A DNA stretch of 64,000 nucleotides from Cenococcum geophilum 1.58 (GCA_001692895.1 KV748242.1:62001-126000), one strand, 5' to 3'; positions 36,350 through 48,510 are shown, numbered from the stretch's first letter. Notes: generated by a model from the letters alone, not told the origin. Numbers and translations are program-made.

Positions 36350-38903
36350 CCCCCTTTTCCCTTATACTCTATACCCCTAGTAAGCGCGGCCTAGGAACTA
36401 AATAGATTAATTAATTAATAATATTAATTACTTAGGAATATATACTAGTGCTACTAACTATAGCGGATATTAAACGGTTATAGTAATAGCTTATAGCTAA
36501 TATCTTATATTACTTATTAAGCAACTTATATGCAGGTTAAAGCTAGGTTTAAGTAAAGTTAGTAGGGAGTACGAAGCCATCTAGCTTATTATCATCGTTA
36601 TAGAGATTAAGCTTATTAAATATAGCGGAAAGATCACCGCCTAGCCGTAAATTAAACTCATTAAGGGCAGATTAATTAAGTCGTTTAATACCTAGTTATA
36701 GTAAAGGCGGCGCTTCTATCTTTACTCGCCGTACCTAACGGCAGATAATAGAACCTTTGGCAATCGCATTAGCAAGCAATTAAATATCCGCTACAGGAGA
36801 TTTAATAGTATATTAAGTAGACATCCATTTACCAAACATAATCTTAAACTTTGCACGTAGTGGCCCTATATAATTAGTTATATAAATACTCTAGCAGAAG
36901 AGTAAGTCTAGGTTAAATATCGAATTGCTATAAGTATATATAAGCTGCTTCAGCTCCCCGTTAAGTAGCTTATTATCAAGATTTATTAAATAATAACTAT
37001 CCTATTCGCCGCGGATATTTATTAAACTATTTACTAGGATAGCTTACTAGAGCTTAGGGGAACAAGCATTTATTAAAGTTAACTAAAAGAAACGTAATAT
37101 CTCTAGTAGATAGTTCTTATTTTAACTACCTATAAAATAGATATAAATGCGGGGGAGTATACGGCTAAGCAGGCTAATATCCGCAAGCTTAATAGCGTGC
37201 TTAAGGACCTTATACGTCTCTACCAGTTATAAAAAGTGGACATATATTAGAAACTCTGCATTAGCAGGCTTAGGAAGTGTTTATAAGGATACAGCACTAC
37301 TAGCCTACTTAAGGTAACCCTTTTGCTATAGTTCCGTAGGCTAGCTAGCATAGTTAGCTACCTAAGAGACTTCTTAACCAAAAACCGCTATATAGATATC
37401 CTTAACTACTACTAATAGATATTACGGAGATAGGCTTTTAAGGTACCGCTTAATATCTATAGGCGACTTAGTGTTACAAGACTCCTTAATCTAAGTATAG
37501 AGCAACGCTATAATATAAGCGTCGAAGCTATAGAGAATTAGCTCCTCTATATAATAAAATAGCGCACGCTTAGCTGGGATATTTCTTTAACCTAGGTGGT
37601 TTATATAGGTGTATAGCGTAAAGTACTCTTAGGCTAATTACTTGCCACTATAGTAATACCGTATAACTATATATAGGTAGTTTAGCTTTAGTTGCTAAAG
37701 AGCTAGAATAGGCAGAGCCCAACATAGGCTATTATAGGCGGATATTAACTTAGTATATTCTCCCTAACATAACCAAATAAGCTTTACGGTCTTTTAATCA
37801 CCATAGATTAGAAACAGTTACTCCTTAAATACTTTATCGGTGCGTTATAGATTTATTTAATAGAGAAAAATGTCGTTTAGTACCTTATAGGTTTTAGATA
37901 TAGAAGCCTCTCTAGTTATAATAGGTCCTAGGTTAAACCTAGACGTCCATATAGTAGGTATTATATTAATAGAAGGCATACATAGATGTTTAAACTGTGG
38001 GTTTTTGCTAAGTAATATATTAAGGCCTAGGTACGCCTCTATAATAGCTTTATAAATTAAAGCTATTAAGATCTACTTTTATATCTCGTCTTATAAATTA
38101 CCTAAAGCCTCTATAATATCCAAGAACTTAATTAGAATATCTATATAAAGCATGCTCTGTTAAAGCCCACTATTAAGTATACTTATACTAAAGATAAGCT
38201 TACCAGTCGTACGCGAATAGAACGTCCCAGTATCCCTAAGTATTTAATGCTGAACTTATTAGAGGTAGTCAAAGTTATTATAGATAATAATAGTATTAAA
38301 AGCTGCACCTATTAAGCGGATTTTCACCTATATATAGGTTAGTATATACCTATACCGCGAAGATTATAGGCTAAACCTTAATTCCTAGGCTATCCGCTCC
38401 TTCTGCTAGTTTAAAGTAGTATAACCATTAATTAATCTAAGCCCATAGAGCACAGAAAGCACGCGGCGCTTAACGCCGTTAGCTTAGAGATATATCCCTA
38501 GCAGCCATAGGATATAGTTTACGAAGTTTCGTAAAAGGCTAAATATAAGCGTAAAAGCTATTAGAACCGCACGGCCTTTATATAAAGAACATTTATATTA
38601 ACCGTCTTAACATACTATAATTATATGCTCTAGTATAGGTACGTAAGTCTTTACGGCTTAATAGCACTGCCCAAGGTTAAGCTACTTAATATCCATATAT
38701 TAGTTAAAGCTGCTAAATATTAACTCTTTCTCCCTTAGCTCTTTAAGCTCTCCCTAGATAGTAAGAGCAACACTAATACCTACTATACCGCGCTTCTTTA
38801 TCTCTTTAGTATAGATATTTAGGATATTAGCATCCTCTAGGAGTTTATTAAGGAGCTCCCTTACTCTTTTTTTCTTTAGTGCCTTGCGTAAACCTTTAGC
38901 CAT
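36350..38903 (-). pseudogene. DUF6589-like gene remnant
   Basis: Minus-strand degenerate gene convergent with the RecQ remnant. A plausible start is the ATG at 38903 (M-A-K-G-L-R-K-A-L-K-K-K-R). Near 37690-37840 it reads L-I-Y-G-D-x-K-T-V-K-L-I-W-L-C...L-C-W-A-L-P-I-L-A-L-x-Q-L-K-L-N-Y-L-Y-I. This resembles the fungal DUF6589 pattern of G-D-Q-x-T, a W-x-L-P-x-P segment and an H-L-K-M-N-like segment. Many stops are present and the 3' limit is uncertain. Function is unknown, and the family call rests on recalled consensus only. Confidence 0.42.
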
Positions 38904-39109
38904 TATAATCTATTTAAGCGCTAGGTCTCCTATAAACATCTACTATAGCCTAAAACAGTTAATAATTACCCAGACCTTCTCTGCAGCGGATATCTTCTTA
39001 GCGGATATTGCGAATATTACGGGTATTTTATTAACTCCTGCTTTTTTATCCTCTTAGGGATCTATATAGTTTAGCAGTAGTAAATAGGCTATTAAGGACC
39101 GCCATTAAG

Positions 39110-39175
39110 CTGCGGATAGCGATGGGGGAGACAATAGGGAAGACGATAGGGGAGATAATAGGGGTAGGATAAGAC
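39110..39175 (+). repeat. Short purine-rich direct repeats
   Basis: Four degenerate units of the type GGGGGAGACAATA / GGGAAGACGATA / GGGGAGATAATA / GGGGTAGGATA lie directly upstream of the 5' LTR of element C. Confidence 0.6.
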
Positions 39176-39203
39176 GGCTAATGCCCTCAGGCACTATATC
39201 CGA

Positions 39204-39413
39204 TGTAATGGCGCTATCGCACGTTACCTGCCAAATTCTGCCATATTCTGCCGACCTGCGATTGGCCCGCCTAAAGCTAGCGCCTTGGCGGCTCACCTTA
39301 TATATTTATTTACATCGGTCCTAGCGACCCCTTTTCCTTCTCTTTAGCTTAGTATCTTCGTAATACAGCATTCTATAAGCTTTGGTTTAGAGGCATTTAT
39401 ACGAGCCGTGATA
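39204..39413 (+). repeat. 5' LTR of element C (210 bp)
   Basis: Begins TGTAATGGCGCTATCGCA and ends AGCCGTGATA. It is nearly identical to 45180-45389, which implies a recent insertion relative to the rest of the block. Confidence 0.9.
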
Positions 39414-42400
39414 TTATACTAAGCTCTCCCTACCTTACCTGGGAAGGCCTCAATAATATCCCACCCCAAAGAAACTTCGTCTGCAATAACGCATTAACAC
39501 GCTATACTTAGACACCAAAACAACTCTACATTGCCTGGGAAGGCCTAGATAATATCCTACCTTATAAGCTAGATAGGACTAAACCTATACCCCCAGAATT
39601 AAAACTAAAGCGTATAATACTAACGAACCTTAGGAAGCTAACAATGGCACCTAAAGTAAGCTTATTTAAGAGAGCTGCCTCTACCTAAGAGGAACCTAAG
39701 ATCCAATTAGGATTAGAAATTGAAGATAATAATAATATTATAGACATACGCGAGTAGATTCGTGCCCTCGCAGCCAGCTAGAAAGCCAATTGTCTTAAAG
39801 CGAGAAATATACAAGAGACCCTATAAGAGATCCTAGAAAGCCTTACGGCCCTATAAAATAGCCTAGCTTCCCCTTCTTAAAGCCCTAGCCAACCTATTCA
39901 CTCTACTAAATGCGATATACTAGGGAGTATAGATACAATAATAAAGTAATTAAAGTCTATTAAGCTTCTTAACCCCCCACTACTATCTAATGGGATAGAC
40001 CCTACCTTTAAGAATTAAAGGATTTAAGTACAAGGAAAGCTCCGCGTTAACTATAACTATTTTCTTTCTAAAAAAGCTAAAATACTTTACCTCTTTAGTC
40101 GAACCACTAGGGACGCCTAACGGCACCTTTAAGCTAAGTTTAAGGATGATTCCCCTATCCGATTTATATCTGTTAATAAGATAATATAGCACCTAATAGC
40201 TATCTACGTTAACCCAAATAAAGTACGGGATGCCCGTTATAACTATAATTACCTAATAATAAAACCAAACTAACCCTTTACTAAATTCTAGACTTAATTC
40301 CTATACCTTACAGGAGAAGGCTAGGTTCCCCTTAAGAACTACTGATTAGACCTATATAATAAGCTAATAATCCGGCTATAAGAAAAGATTATTATAACCT
40401 TAAATAACCTACTAACCTATAAAAGACTTACAGCTCGTTGCCTATTATTAGACTTAGAACTAAAGCGGATTAACGCCCGCCCCAATTAGTAGAAGCGACT
40501 CTATAACGATTGGAACTCGCTAGCTATACCTATAGGAGCTGGAGCAGGAAGACAAGTTACGACTGCTCTTATACTAAAGGCGGTTATAACTACGCACTAG
40601 CGAGCCTTGCCTAACCAGCTACGTATTACGCCATTAACTAGTATTCGCCGTAATACTCCAATTAACTCTACCTTAGCCACGTGCTTTAACTGCAATAAGT
40701 AAGGTTACTTTGCCTTGTCCTACCCGGAGCTAAAGGATATAGGCGATATTAAGGAGATAAAGAAAGGAGAAATGTCTAACGAGTTAGGAAAAGAAGAACC
40801 CTAGGGAAAGACTCCCCCCTAGGGTACCCTATTAATCTTAAAGAGATTAATCTTAGTTAATTAATGGGTGGAAAGTATTTTATAGTTCTATATACAGTAT
40901 CTCAAAATGGATATAGAGTTAATATAACCGCCCTTATTAACACTAGAGTAAATGGCTTTGCCTTTATAAATACTGCCTATGCGAATAATATTGCTAAGTT
41001 TTTAAATACAGAAGCTATCTAACTAGAGAAGCCTATTTAGGTAAAGGGCTATAACGGCCAAGCCGGTTAGCCTATTACCCACGTCTTAAAGTTATATATT
41101 GCTCTTAACGGACGACGCTAATATAGCATCCCCTTTTATATCCTAGACCTAGGGTCCCACGATATAATCCTTAGACGAAAATAGATGTCCTATTTTAATA
41201 TTTAGTTAAACATGCAAAAAAGACGGTTTGTCTAGCCGGAGGATAGACTAAGGTTGCCCTCCTTTATTAGGGAGATCCGAACTAACTATAAGACACTAGC
41301 TGTAAGGGCTGACCCTACCTACTAGTAGGATATCCGGGCCCGTAACCTAGCCTTTACCTAAGAGGACGCCCGCTATAAAGCTAGAAAGAACTCTATACCG
41401 ATAAAGATACTCTCCCGAAGCGCTATATTTGAAGAGGACTCTATATATAGAAGCGGGATAGATAATAACGTAGATAACGTCTAAATCGCATAGATCTAAC
41501 CGTTATAAAAAAGAACGTATTAATAGGATATAAGGGATAACCTTTAAAAGATATAATAGGAGCTAAAAGGAGTAATAATAACACTAGTACCCCGGAAGTC
41601 CCTAAAGTTACATACGCCCCTATTATCAGTTAACCCCCCTACCATAGATATTGCCGCAATTAGCGCTATAGTGTTCCACTTTAATATATACCGGAAGGAC
41701 AATAAGGTCTTTATAATAAGCCTATATAAGATTAACCAAATTATTAATAATAGAGAGGAAAGGCTAGATAAGGAAACCGATAAGGAACTAGTTAAACGCC
41801 TCCTTTTTACCATTTATACAGGCTACAAGGATGCATTCTTAAAGGCGGCCTTAGATAAGTTACCCCTTTACCGGACATATAATTACAAGATTTAATTAGA
41901 GGCCAATAACTCGCTAGGCTATAGCCCCCTCTACTATTAATTAATGGATAAGCTAAAAGTAATAAAGTAGTACTTAATTAACAACCTGGATAAAGGGTTT
42001 ATCGAGCTAAGTTAAGCCCCTTTTACTTCCCCTATTCTGTTTATAAAAAAGCCTAATAAAGGCCTTTGTTTTTATATTAACTATTAAAAGCTAAACGCTA
42101 TTACTTAAAAGGACCGGTATCCTATTTCTTTAATTAACGAAACCCTTACATATTTAAGCTAGGTAAAGATCTTTACCAAACTTAATATCCGCCAAGCTTT
42201 CCACCAAATTAGGATAGACCCTATATTTAAAGATTTAATAACATTCCATACCCGCTATAGTTCCTATAAATATAAAGTTCTTCCTTTTAGACTAATAAAC
42301 GGACCAGCTATATACTAAAGGTATATAAATAACGTTCTTTTTAATTACCTTAATAAATTCTATACGGCATACCTAGACAACATTCTTATATACTTAGACG

Positions 42401-45179
42401 ACGAACTTAAGCATTAAGTTTATGTTAAGAAGGTCCTGGAGAGACTACGGAACGTAGGCTTATAAGTTAATATTAAGAAATGCGAGTTTAGGGTAAAACG
42501 TATAAAATACCTTAGGTTTATTATAACTATGGAAGGAATTAAGGTCGACCCTAAAAAGGTAGAGGTAATCCGTAACTAGAAGCCCCCTTATACAGTAAAA
42601 GGAATCCAGTCCTTCCTTAGTTTTTGTAATTTCTACCGCCGGTTTATCCGTGACTATGGAATTATAGTAAAACCTCTTATACGACTAACTAGGAAGGATA
42701 TACCTTTCGTCTTTAACAATAGCTATATAAAGGCCTTTAAAGAGGTAAAAGATCGGCTTATCTCTTCCCTAATTCTTCGTCACTATAACCTAGACCTTAA
42801 ATTAATGCTAAAAACAGACGCCTCTAATAGGGTCGTAGCGCGAATCCTATTACAGTTATATCCAGACAGTAAATAGTACCCTATAGCTTTTTTCTTAAAG
42901 ATAATAGACCTGGCTAAGTATAACTATAAAGTATATAACAAAGAAATACTAGCTATTATTTAATTACTCTTCTAATGGCGCGCAGAGCTTAAAGGTATAA
43001 ACTCCTAGATTAAGATATATACAGATTACAAAGCCCTAGAGTACTTTATAACTATAAAGTAGCTTATAGGGCGATAAGCCTAGTGGGCTAAAATACTCTC
43101 CTAATTCTTCTTTACGATTATATATCGTTCTAGTAAGTAAAACTCTAAGGCTAATGCCTTAACCCGAAGAGAATAAGATATAGAACCCTAGGATAAGCTA
43201 AAGACCTAATATTGGACGCGCGCCCTCCTTTATCTAGAATAGCTTAACCTACGGATCCTTAAGGAGCTAGACTCCTAGCAAAACAAGCTAGCACTAATAG
43301 AGAAGTCCTTAGATAAGCCAATAGGGCTAATTAACCGCCTTTTAACTGCAAACCGTACGGCTAACGCCTTAAGGGCCTTCCGCGAATAAGCCGTAAAAGG
43401 AGACCCCGATTTTAAGACAGAGGAAGGATTGCTCCTATATTAGGAGCGGCTTATAGTTTCTAACGTTAATAATCTACGGACTAAACTAATCCGTGAAGCT
43501 TATTACTAAGTCTTTATAGCACACCCTAGCAAGAACAAGACCCGTAAAATCATTAACTGCTACTACTACTAGCTAAGAATAGTTATAGATATTAATCGAT
43601 ATATATGGAACTGCGAAGACTACCGAAGAGCTATAATCCCACGGGATAAGACCCCAGGATTACTTAAGCCACTCCCAATACTAGAGCGCCTTTAGTAGTA
43701 TATCTTTATAGACTTCTATAAACTACCTAGGGACCGTAACGGATATAATATAGTTATAGTTATAGTTAACCGCTTTAGTAAACGCCCGTTCTTAATTCCA
43801 TATTACAAGAATATTAATGCTAAAGAGGTAGCCTAGCTATATATCCATTACGTTTACCAAATCTACGGACTACTAGATACTATTATATCTAATTATAGGC
43901 TATAGTTTATATTGGCCTTCTGGAATAAGTTTACCTAGATTCTAGGCATTAAGCTAAAGCTTTCTACGGCTTATTACCCCTAGACAGACGGTTAGATAGA
44001 GATTATAAATTAGTACCTAGACTAGAGGCTTAGGCCCTTTATTAACTATTTCTAGGACAACTAGTTTAAACTACTACCCTTAATAGACTACGCGTAAGTA
44101 ACCCTACCCCATAACTCCATAGGGTTTGCCCTAATTTAGCTAGAAATGGGATACTTACCCCGTATAAGCTTTAACTGGAAAAGGCTAAAAGAACCCTAGA
44201 CTATATAAGAGAAGCTATCCTATACTAAGGCCTAATAGTACGCCAAACGATTAGAGGAGGCCTAAATAGTAGCCCGCGAGAACCTAGAAAAAGCTTAAAG
44301 GTCAATAGAATAGTAGGCGAACAAACACCGTCAAGAGCCTAATTTTGCCCCTAGCGATATAGTCTAGGTTATAATAAGGAATTGGAGGACCGAACGACCT
44401 AGCCGTAAGCTAGACTACTAGATGGTAGGACCGTATAAGGTTCTTAAGAAGATAGGCAACTTATACAAGATAAAGCTCCCAGACTTAATTAGAGTTCACC
44501 CTATTTTCTCGCTAGATAAGTTACGGAAAGCTGCGAATGACCTATTACCTAGACAAAAGAATAAGCCTCCCCTACTAGTTTAAGTAAACGGTAACAACAA
44601 ATGGGAGGTTAACGAAATACTGGCCTATAAGATAGTACGGGGAGCGCTAAAATACCATGTCTAATAGAAGGGCTACAATCCTAACCCAACCTAGTACCCT
44701 ACGTGGAACTTTATAGGCTGCCCCTAGAAGCTTAAAGAATTCTATAACTAATACCCTAATACGCCTGGACCCCTAAAGTACCTAGATAAATGGATAAAAT
44801 GCTGGTATAGTAAAGATAATAAGTTACCGGAAGAACATAGGGATAAAAACGCCCTAAAGCCTAATACAGCTGTCTGCTAAATTCTGCCATATTCTGCCAT
44901 TTTCTGCTAGTACCGTAAAATTTCAGATATCTAGGAACTTTAACCACCGGTTAAAGTTGTCTAATTAGTTAGATCCGTGCTAAGACTTTTAGCGGCTACT
45001 CTTTCTAGCCTAGTGCTTCCACTTAGCCTATAATCGCCCTTTATACTTAGTTAGGACGGACTTATATCCCCTTTATCTCCTTATCTTATATTTTTATAGT
45101 CCTATGTTTATAAGCCTAGTGCTACCCTATTTTTTCTAACTAAGCCTAAGGGCAGGCTTTCTTTTAAAGAGGGGGGTNA

Positions 45180-45389
45180 TNTAACGGCGCTATCGCANNT
45201 TACCTGCNAAATTCTNCCATATTCTGCCGACCTGCGATTGGCCCGCCTAAAGCTAGCGCCTTGGCGGCTTACCCTATATATTTGTTTACATCGGTCCTAG
45301 CGACCCCTTTTCCTTCTCTTTAGCTTAGTATCTTCGTAATACAGCATTCTACAAGCTTCGGTTTAGAGGCATTTGTATAAGCCATGACA
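45180..45389 (+). repeat. 3' LTR of element C (210 bp)
   Basis: Partner of 39204-39413, with a few undetermined bases at its start. It ends GCCATGACA. Confidence 0.88.
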
Positions 45390-45619
45390 TCTACTGTATC
45401 TCTTAATCCTCTAGCAGTATTAGTTAATAGAGAGGGTAGTTTATTATTAAAAGCTTAAGAAGACTGGCTCCTACTAGACGAAATAGAGGGGTTTCTTTAA
45501 CGCCTTTTAGATGCGCCTATAGCTGGTAGTTAGTTCTAGAAAATCTATTAATTAGAGAGCTGATTAAGGCAATTTTAATGCAGGTATTAACAGGATAATA
45601 GACGTAGCGGTTACTTACA

Positions 45620-45793
45620 TTAATTTCGTTAAAGTTAATAGTTTGCCTCATATAAACAGACCGGCTCGGCTTCTAAAAGCTTACTAAAGTGGCTTAAACT
45701 AAGAAACAGATGGATCGATCGAATAGGTTAGCTTACGGATATTCGATTATCCGCGCAGCGGATATTCATCGGTTTCTTAGTCTGAGCATGCTA
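45620..45793 (-). repeat. Right hairpin-bearing end of the helicase unit
   Basis: Reverse-orientation counterpart of 31604-31775. Read on the minus strand: GCTCAGACTAAGAAACCGAT, then GAATATCCGC and GCGGATAATC elements, TTTCTTAGTTTAAGCCACTTT, and a downstream TTAACTTTAACGAAATT (plus 45622-45638). The foldback arms are about 45700-45715 and 45771-45786. The stretch 45390-45619 between element C and this end, and 45794-46240 beyond it, hold nothing recognisable. Confidence 0.55.
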
Positions 45794-46240
45794 AGTCAAG
45801 GCATCCACAGGAGCTTCCTTAGGTCACGTGATCCTCGCTTAGCTAGTATATAGAGTCGTCCCTTTGGGACGACTTTACTTTATAAAGTCCATACTATTAT
45901 ATACCTGCATTTCCGTACGACAAATATAATATTAAATAATTACTACCTCGCTAGCTAAAGTAATACGATATTAATTAATATAGATAACTTAGGAAGACTA
46001 TAATTTGCCTTAAAGCCGCTAGCGGAAAGTAACTAGACTAGCCTTATAGACTTTTATATAAGCTTTAGCGCTTTTATAGAAACTTGCTATTCGCTAGGCT
46101 ATTAAAGTAGCTTATAAACGATCTTCTGCATCTAGAGCACGCGGCTAGTAAGGCATAGCTTTAGTAATATAGAGTTCTGTGCAAGGAAGTAAGGAGAAAA
46201 GTTAATGTATTAATGTTCAAAGCGGTAGTATATTTATTTA

Positions 46241-46316
46241 GGCAATAAGCTATCTTAAATAGGAAGGCGGTAATATATAGCGGTTATAACCAGGGTCACC
46301 TTCATAACCCCATTAT
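46241..46316 (+). repeat. MITE end related to 31236-31534
   Basis: Shares the order GCAATAAGC, AGGAAGGCGGTA, GGTTATAACC and ATAACCCCATTAT with the right end at 31477-31534. The opposite end was not found nearby, so this is a truncated copy. Confidence 0.4.
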
Positions 46317-46511
46317 ATACGTTAACTAGATCTTAGCTAAAGATTTAAATACCCTTAACGTCTACTAAAAGCTTTAACTTACTACTAAAATTTACCGCTA
46401 AGATAGCGAGCTATTAGCTAGCGGCAGTCTTATAGCTAACTGTCACAACTCTATAAGCTCGCTGACTGCTTACGTTATCAGCCTCTTGGCAGCGAAGCTA
46501 ACAGCGTCGCT

Positions 46512-46778
46512 TGTTAGCGACTCAGTCAATCGAGGCACGAGCACGGCAAGAGGGACGCGCAAGCCTGTACGATTGGTAGTCTATAAACGAGGATCTAAAG
46601 CTAGAGAAAGGAAAGGAGACGGAGGGCAGCGCCGCTCGACGTTATATACGATCCTCTGGTCACGTGACGGCAACTGTCTGGAACTGTGTGAAACTGTCTG
46701 CGACTGTCTGCAACTGTCCGCCATAATCCACCGATATCCATCAGCCGCAATCCACCAGTTTCCACCAGTGCCGTAACA
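46512..46778 (-). repeat. Solo LTR of the element A family, with 5-bp target duplication
   Basis: A 267-bp sequence that in element orientation starts TGTTACGGCACTGG and ends CGCTAACA. It matches the element A LTR at 25157-25360 and is flanked by perfect TCGCT repeats (46507-46511 and 46779-46783). There is no internal region, so it is a solo LTR left by recombination. It keeps normal CA/TG and CG content, unlike every other LTR here, so it is young or escaped RIP. It marks the right edge of the AT-rich block. Confidence 0.86.
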
Positions 46779-47058
46779 TCGCTAACTCTTAGACATACTG
46801 AAAATAATTCTCTGCTGTAGAAATATGACCGGACAATGAGAAGGACTTGTGTATTGATAGCTCAAGTTAGCATTTGTTCTACATTCTGTGATGATATTTG
46901 ATGGAGGCTGGTTTGAGAGCTGTCAAGGCAGGTCTGTTGATATAGGCTTCTGAAGGTTAAGTTGAGCAAATCAGCTTCCCTCCCAAAGCTTGCGTCTTGT
47001 TATTAAGAGAACTGGTCCCGACCCATTGTGGCGATAGACCTAGATAATATAAAACTGC

Positions 47059-48414
47059 TCAGGTTTTCCTTCTTTTGTTCCGTTTTACCACTTTCTCCTT
47101 AACTTCTAAGACATGATGCTCGTCCTTCTCCAGAGCTCTCTTCACCCTCTTTTTAGTGACGGTTTTCGTACGTACTATGCTCTCCACTTCCTCAACACCG
47201 TCGGCTTCAGATTTGACAGACTGCTCTTCCTCCTTGACTTCAGCTTTCGCTACCAATCTTTCGGAGAAAGCTTTCAGGTCTGCAGTGAAAAGGACTGAAT
47301 GAGCCCAACCAGCTTCTTTGCCCCACAGACTGCGAAAACGATTTGCCACAGCATCGTATGTAGCCCTGGTTAGGCTACTGTGCTTGCCTTTGCCGAATTT
47401 ATAATCCCGTTGAGCAATCTGCCAAACTAAACAGAAATATCAGGTACTGTAGAAAGAGTGTAGGGGACTTGGCTTCTCACCATGGGTATCAACCGGCACC
47501 GACTCAGACCATCCCAGGCCCATCAAACACACACAGTCTGCCACCTTCGGTCCTACACCATGTAAGGCTAAAAGCTGCTCATGTGCATTGCGATAACCCT
47601 CACGACCATCTTCGACGGGTTCACCAGCGGGTTTGGGCTCCACGCCAGGCGGAGGGTTTTCCGGATTGTTCAGGCTCTCAAGCCAATCTAAGCCCTTCTC
47701 TTTTGCCACCATGACCGCTGTTTTGTAGATGTATCTGGCCCGGTATCCGAAACCTAGCTTCATCAAATGCTGCTCGACGGTCGGGCTAGTCAATGCTTCA
47801 GGTGAAGGGAAGTCATGATATGGCGTCGATCCGATGTGGCCAATGAGCGGTCCGTAGTGCAAACAAAGGTTATGGACCATCTGGGAGATTCGCGGGATAT
47901 TGTTATTACTGCTACAAATGAAGCTTAACAAGGCTTCCCACGCATCTTGCTGCAGTATCCGCACACCCGTGAATTTGGGAGCTCTCTTCTTGAAGTTCGC
48001 GTCTGCTGACGCCCATTGATTGTAGAGTTCTGCGAGGTTTGGCTTGAGATTGAAGTAATGCTTTACTAGAGCGAGAGTATCATCTTCGTCTTGAGCAACT
48101 GATTCTGTGGTAGAGGGCGCATTTGAAGGGGGTGGTATCGGAAGAGGACTGGATGCGGTTGGGAAGATGGCGCGGTAATATAGGTATTTAGAATCCTGGC
48201 GAAGAGATAGAATACGACCGTGGAGAGCGCAAGACCATTCGTCATCTTCAGACTTCCTCCATCTTCAAGACAATTGTAGGTTAGCCAAGAGCAATATCCG
48301 GATTCCACGCATTTCTTACCGAAAAGATTGACCGCAGCGCAATGTAGTGTTAATGCAGAGCTCAGTTAAGCTGACTGGAAGCTTCTGCCAATCTGTTTTC
48401 CGAATTGCAGCCAT
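47059..48414 (-). CDS. OGG1: 8-oxoguanine DNA glycosylase/AP lyase, complete
   Basis: Removes 8-oxoguanine opposite C from nuclear DNA in base excision repair. Three exons: 48414-48320, 48262-47481 and 47426-47059, with introns of 57 and 54 bp (GT...AG). Together they give 414 residues in one frame. The N-terminal domain starts W-Q-K-L-P-V-S-L-T-E-L...G-Q-S-F-R-W (residues 9-33), as in other OGG1 proteins. The helix-hairpin-helix reads L-H-G-V-G-P-K-V-A-D-C with the catalytic lysine at residue 271, and the Asp of V-P-V-D-T-H at 290, the same 19-residue spacing as human K249/D268. V-W-Q-I-A-Q-R-D-Y follows across the second junction. The C-terminal tail is basic, with K-R-N-K-R-R-K-T, a likely nuclear signal. 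The start is the only ATG that keeps the family N-terminus. A MITE lies 97 bp upstream. Confidence 0.93.
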
Positions 48415-48510
48415 TGATAGTGTAATACACGGGATAGCACGTATTCTTGGGAGTTGGTATGAGGGTGGAACTTCGCGACTTCGCGTATTTGAGTTATCTC
48501 ATAAATCAGA

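Larger units (their letters stand above)
39204..45389 (+). mobile_element. Full-length Gypsy chromovirus fossil (element C)
   Basis: Complete in outline at about 6.19 kb: 5' LTR (39204-39413), gag (from about 39430) with its zinc-knuckle C-F-N-C region near 40680, protease (near 40900-41200), reverse transcriptase (41950-42500), RNase H (42800-43100), integrase (43500-44450), a chromodomain-like end (44600-44800) and 3' LTR (45180-45389). The same family as element B, in opposite orientation. Fewer alterations than in B, and several open stretches of 70-90 codons remain, yet it is broken throughout. It interrupts the helicase unit. No clear target duplication is seen (TCCGA before, TCTAC after). 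Undetermined bases lie near 45178-45216. Confidence 0.87.

Noticed and set aside
39196-45394. Target duplication of element C
   Set aside because: The five bases before (TCCGA) and after (TCTAC) do not match, so no duplication is claimed.
46486-46776. 96-codon open frame on the plus strand
   Set aside because: It lies almost wholly within the solo LTR and reads through its short CTG/CCA repeats, and no family or gene context supports it.
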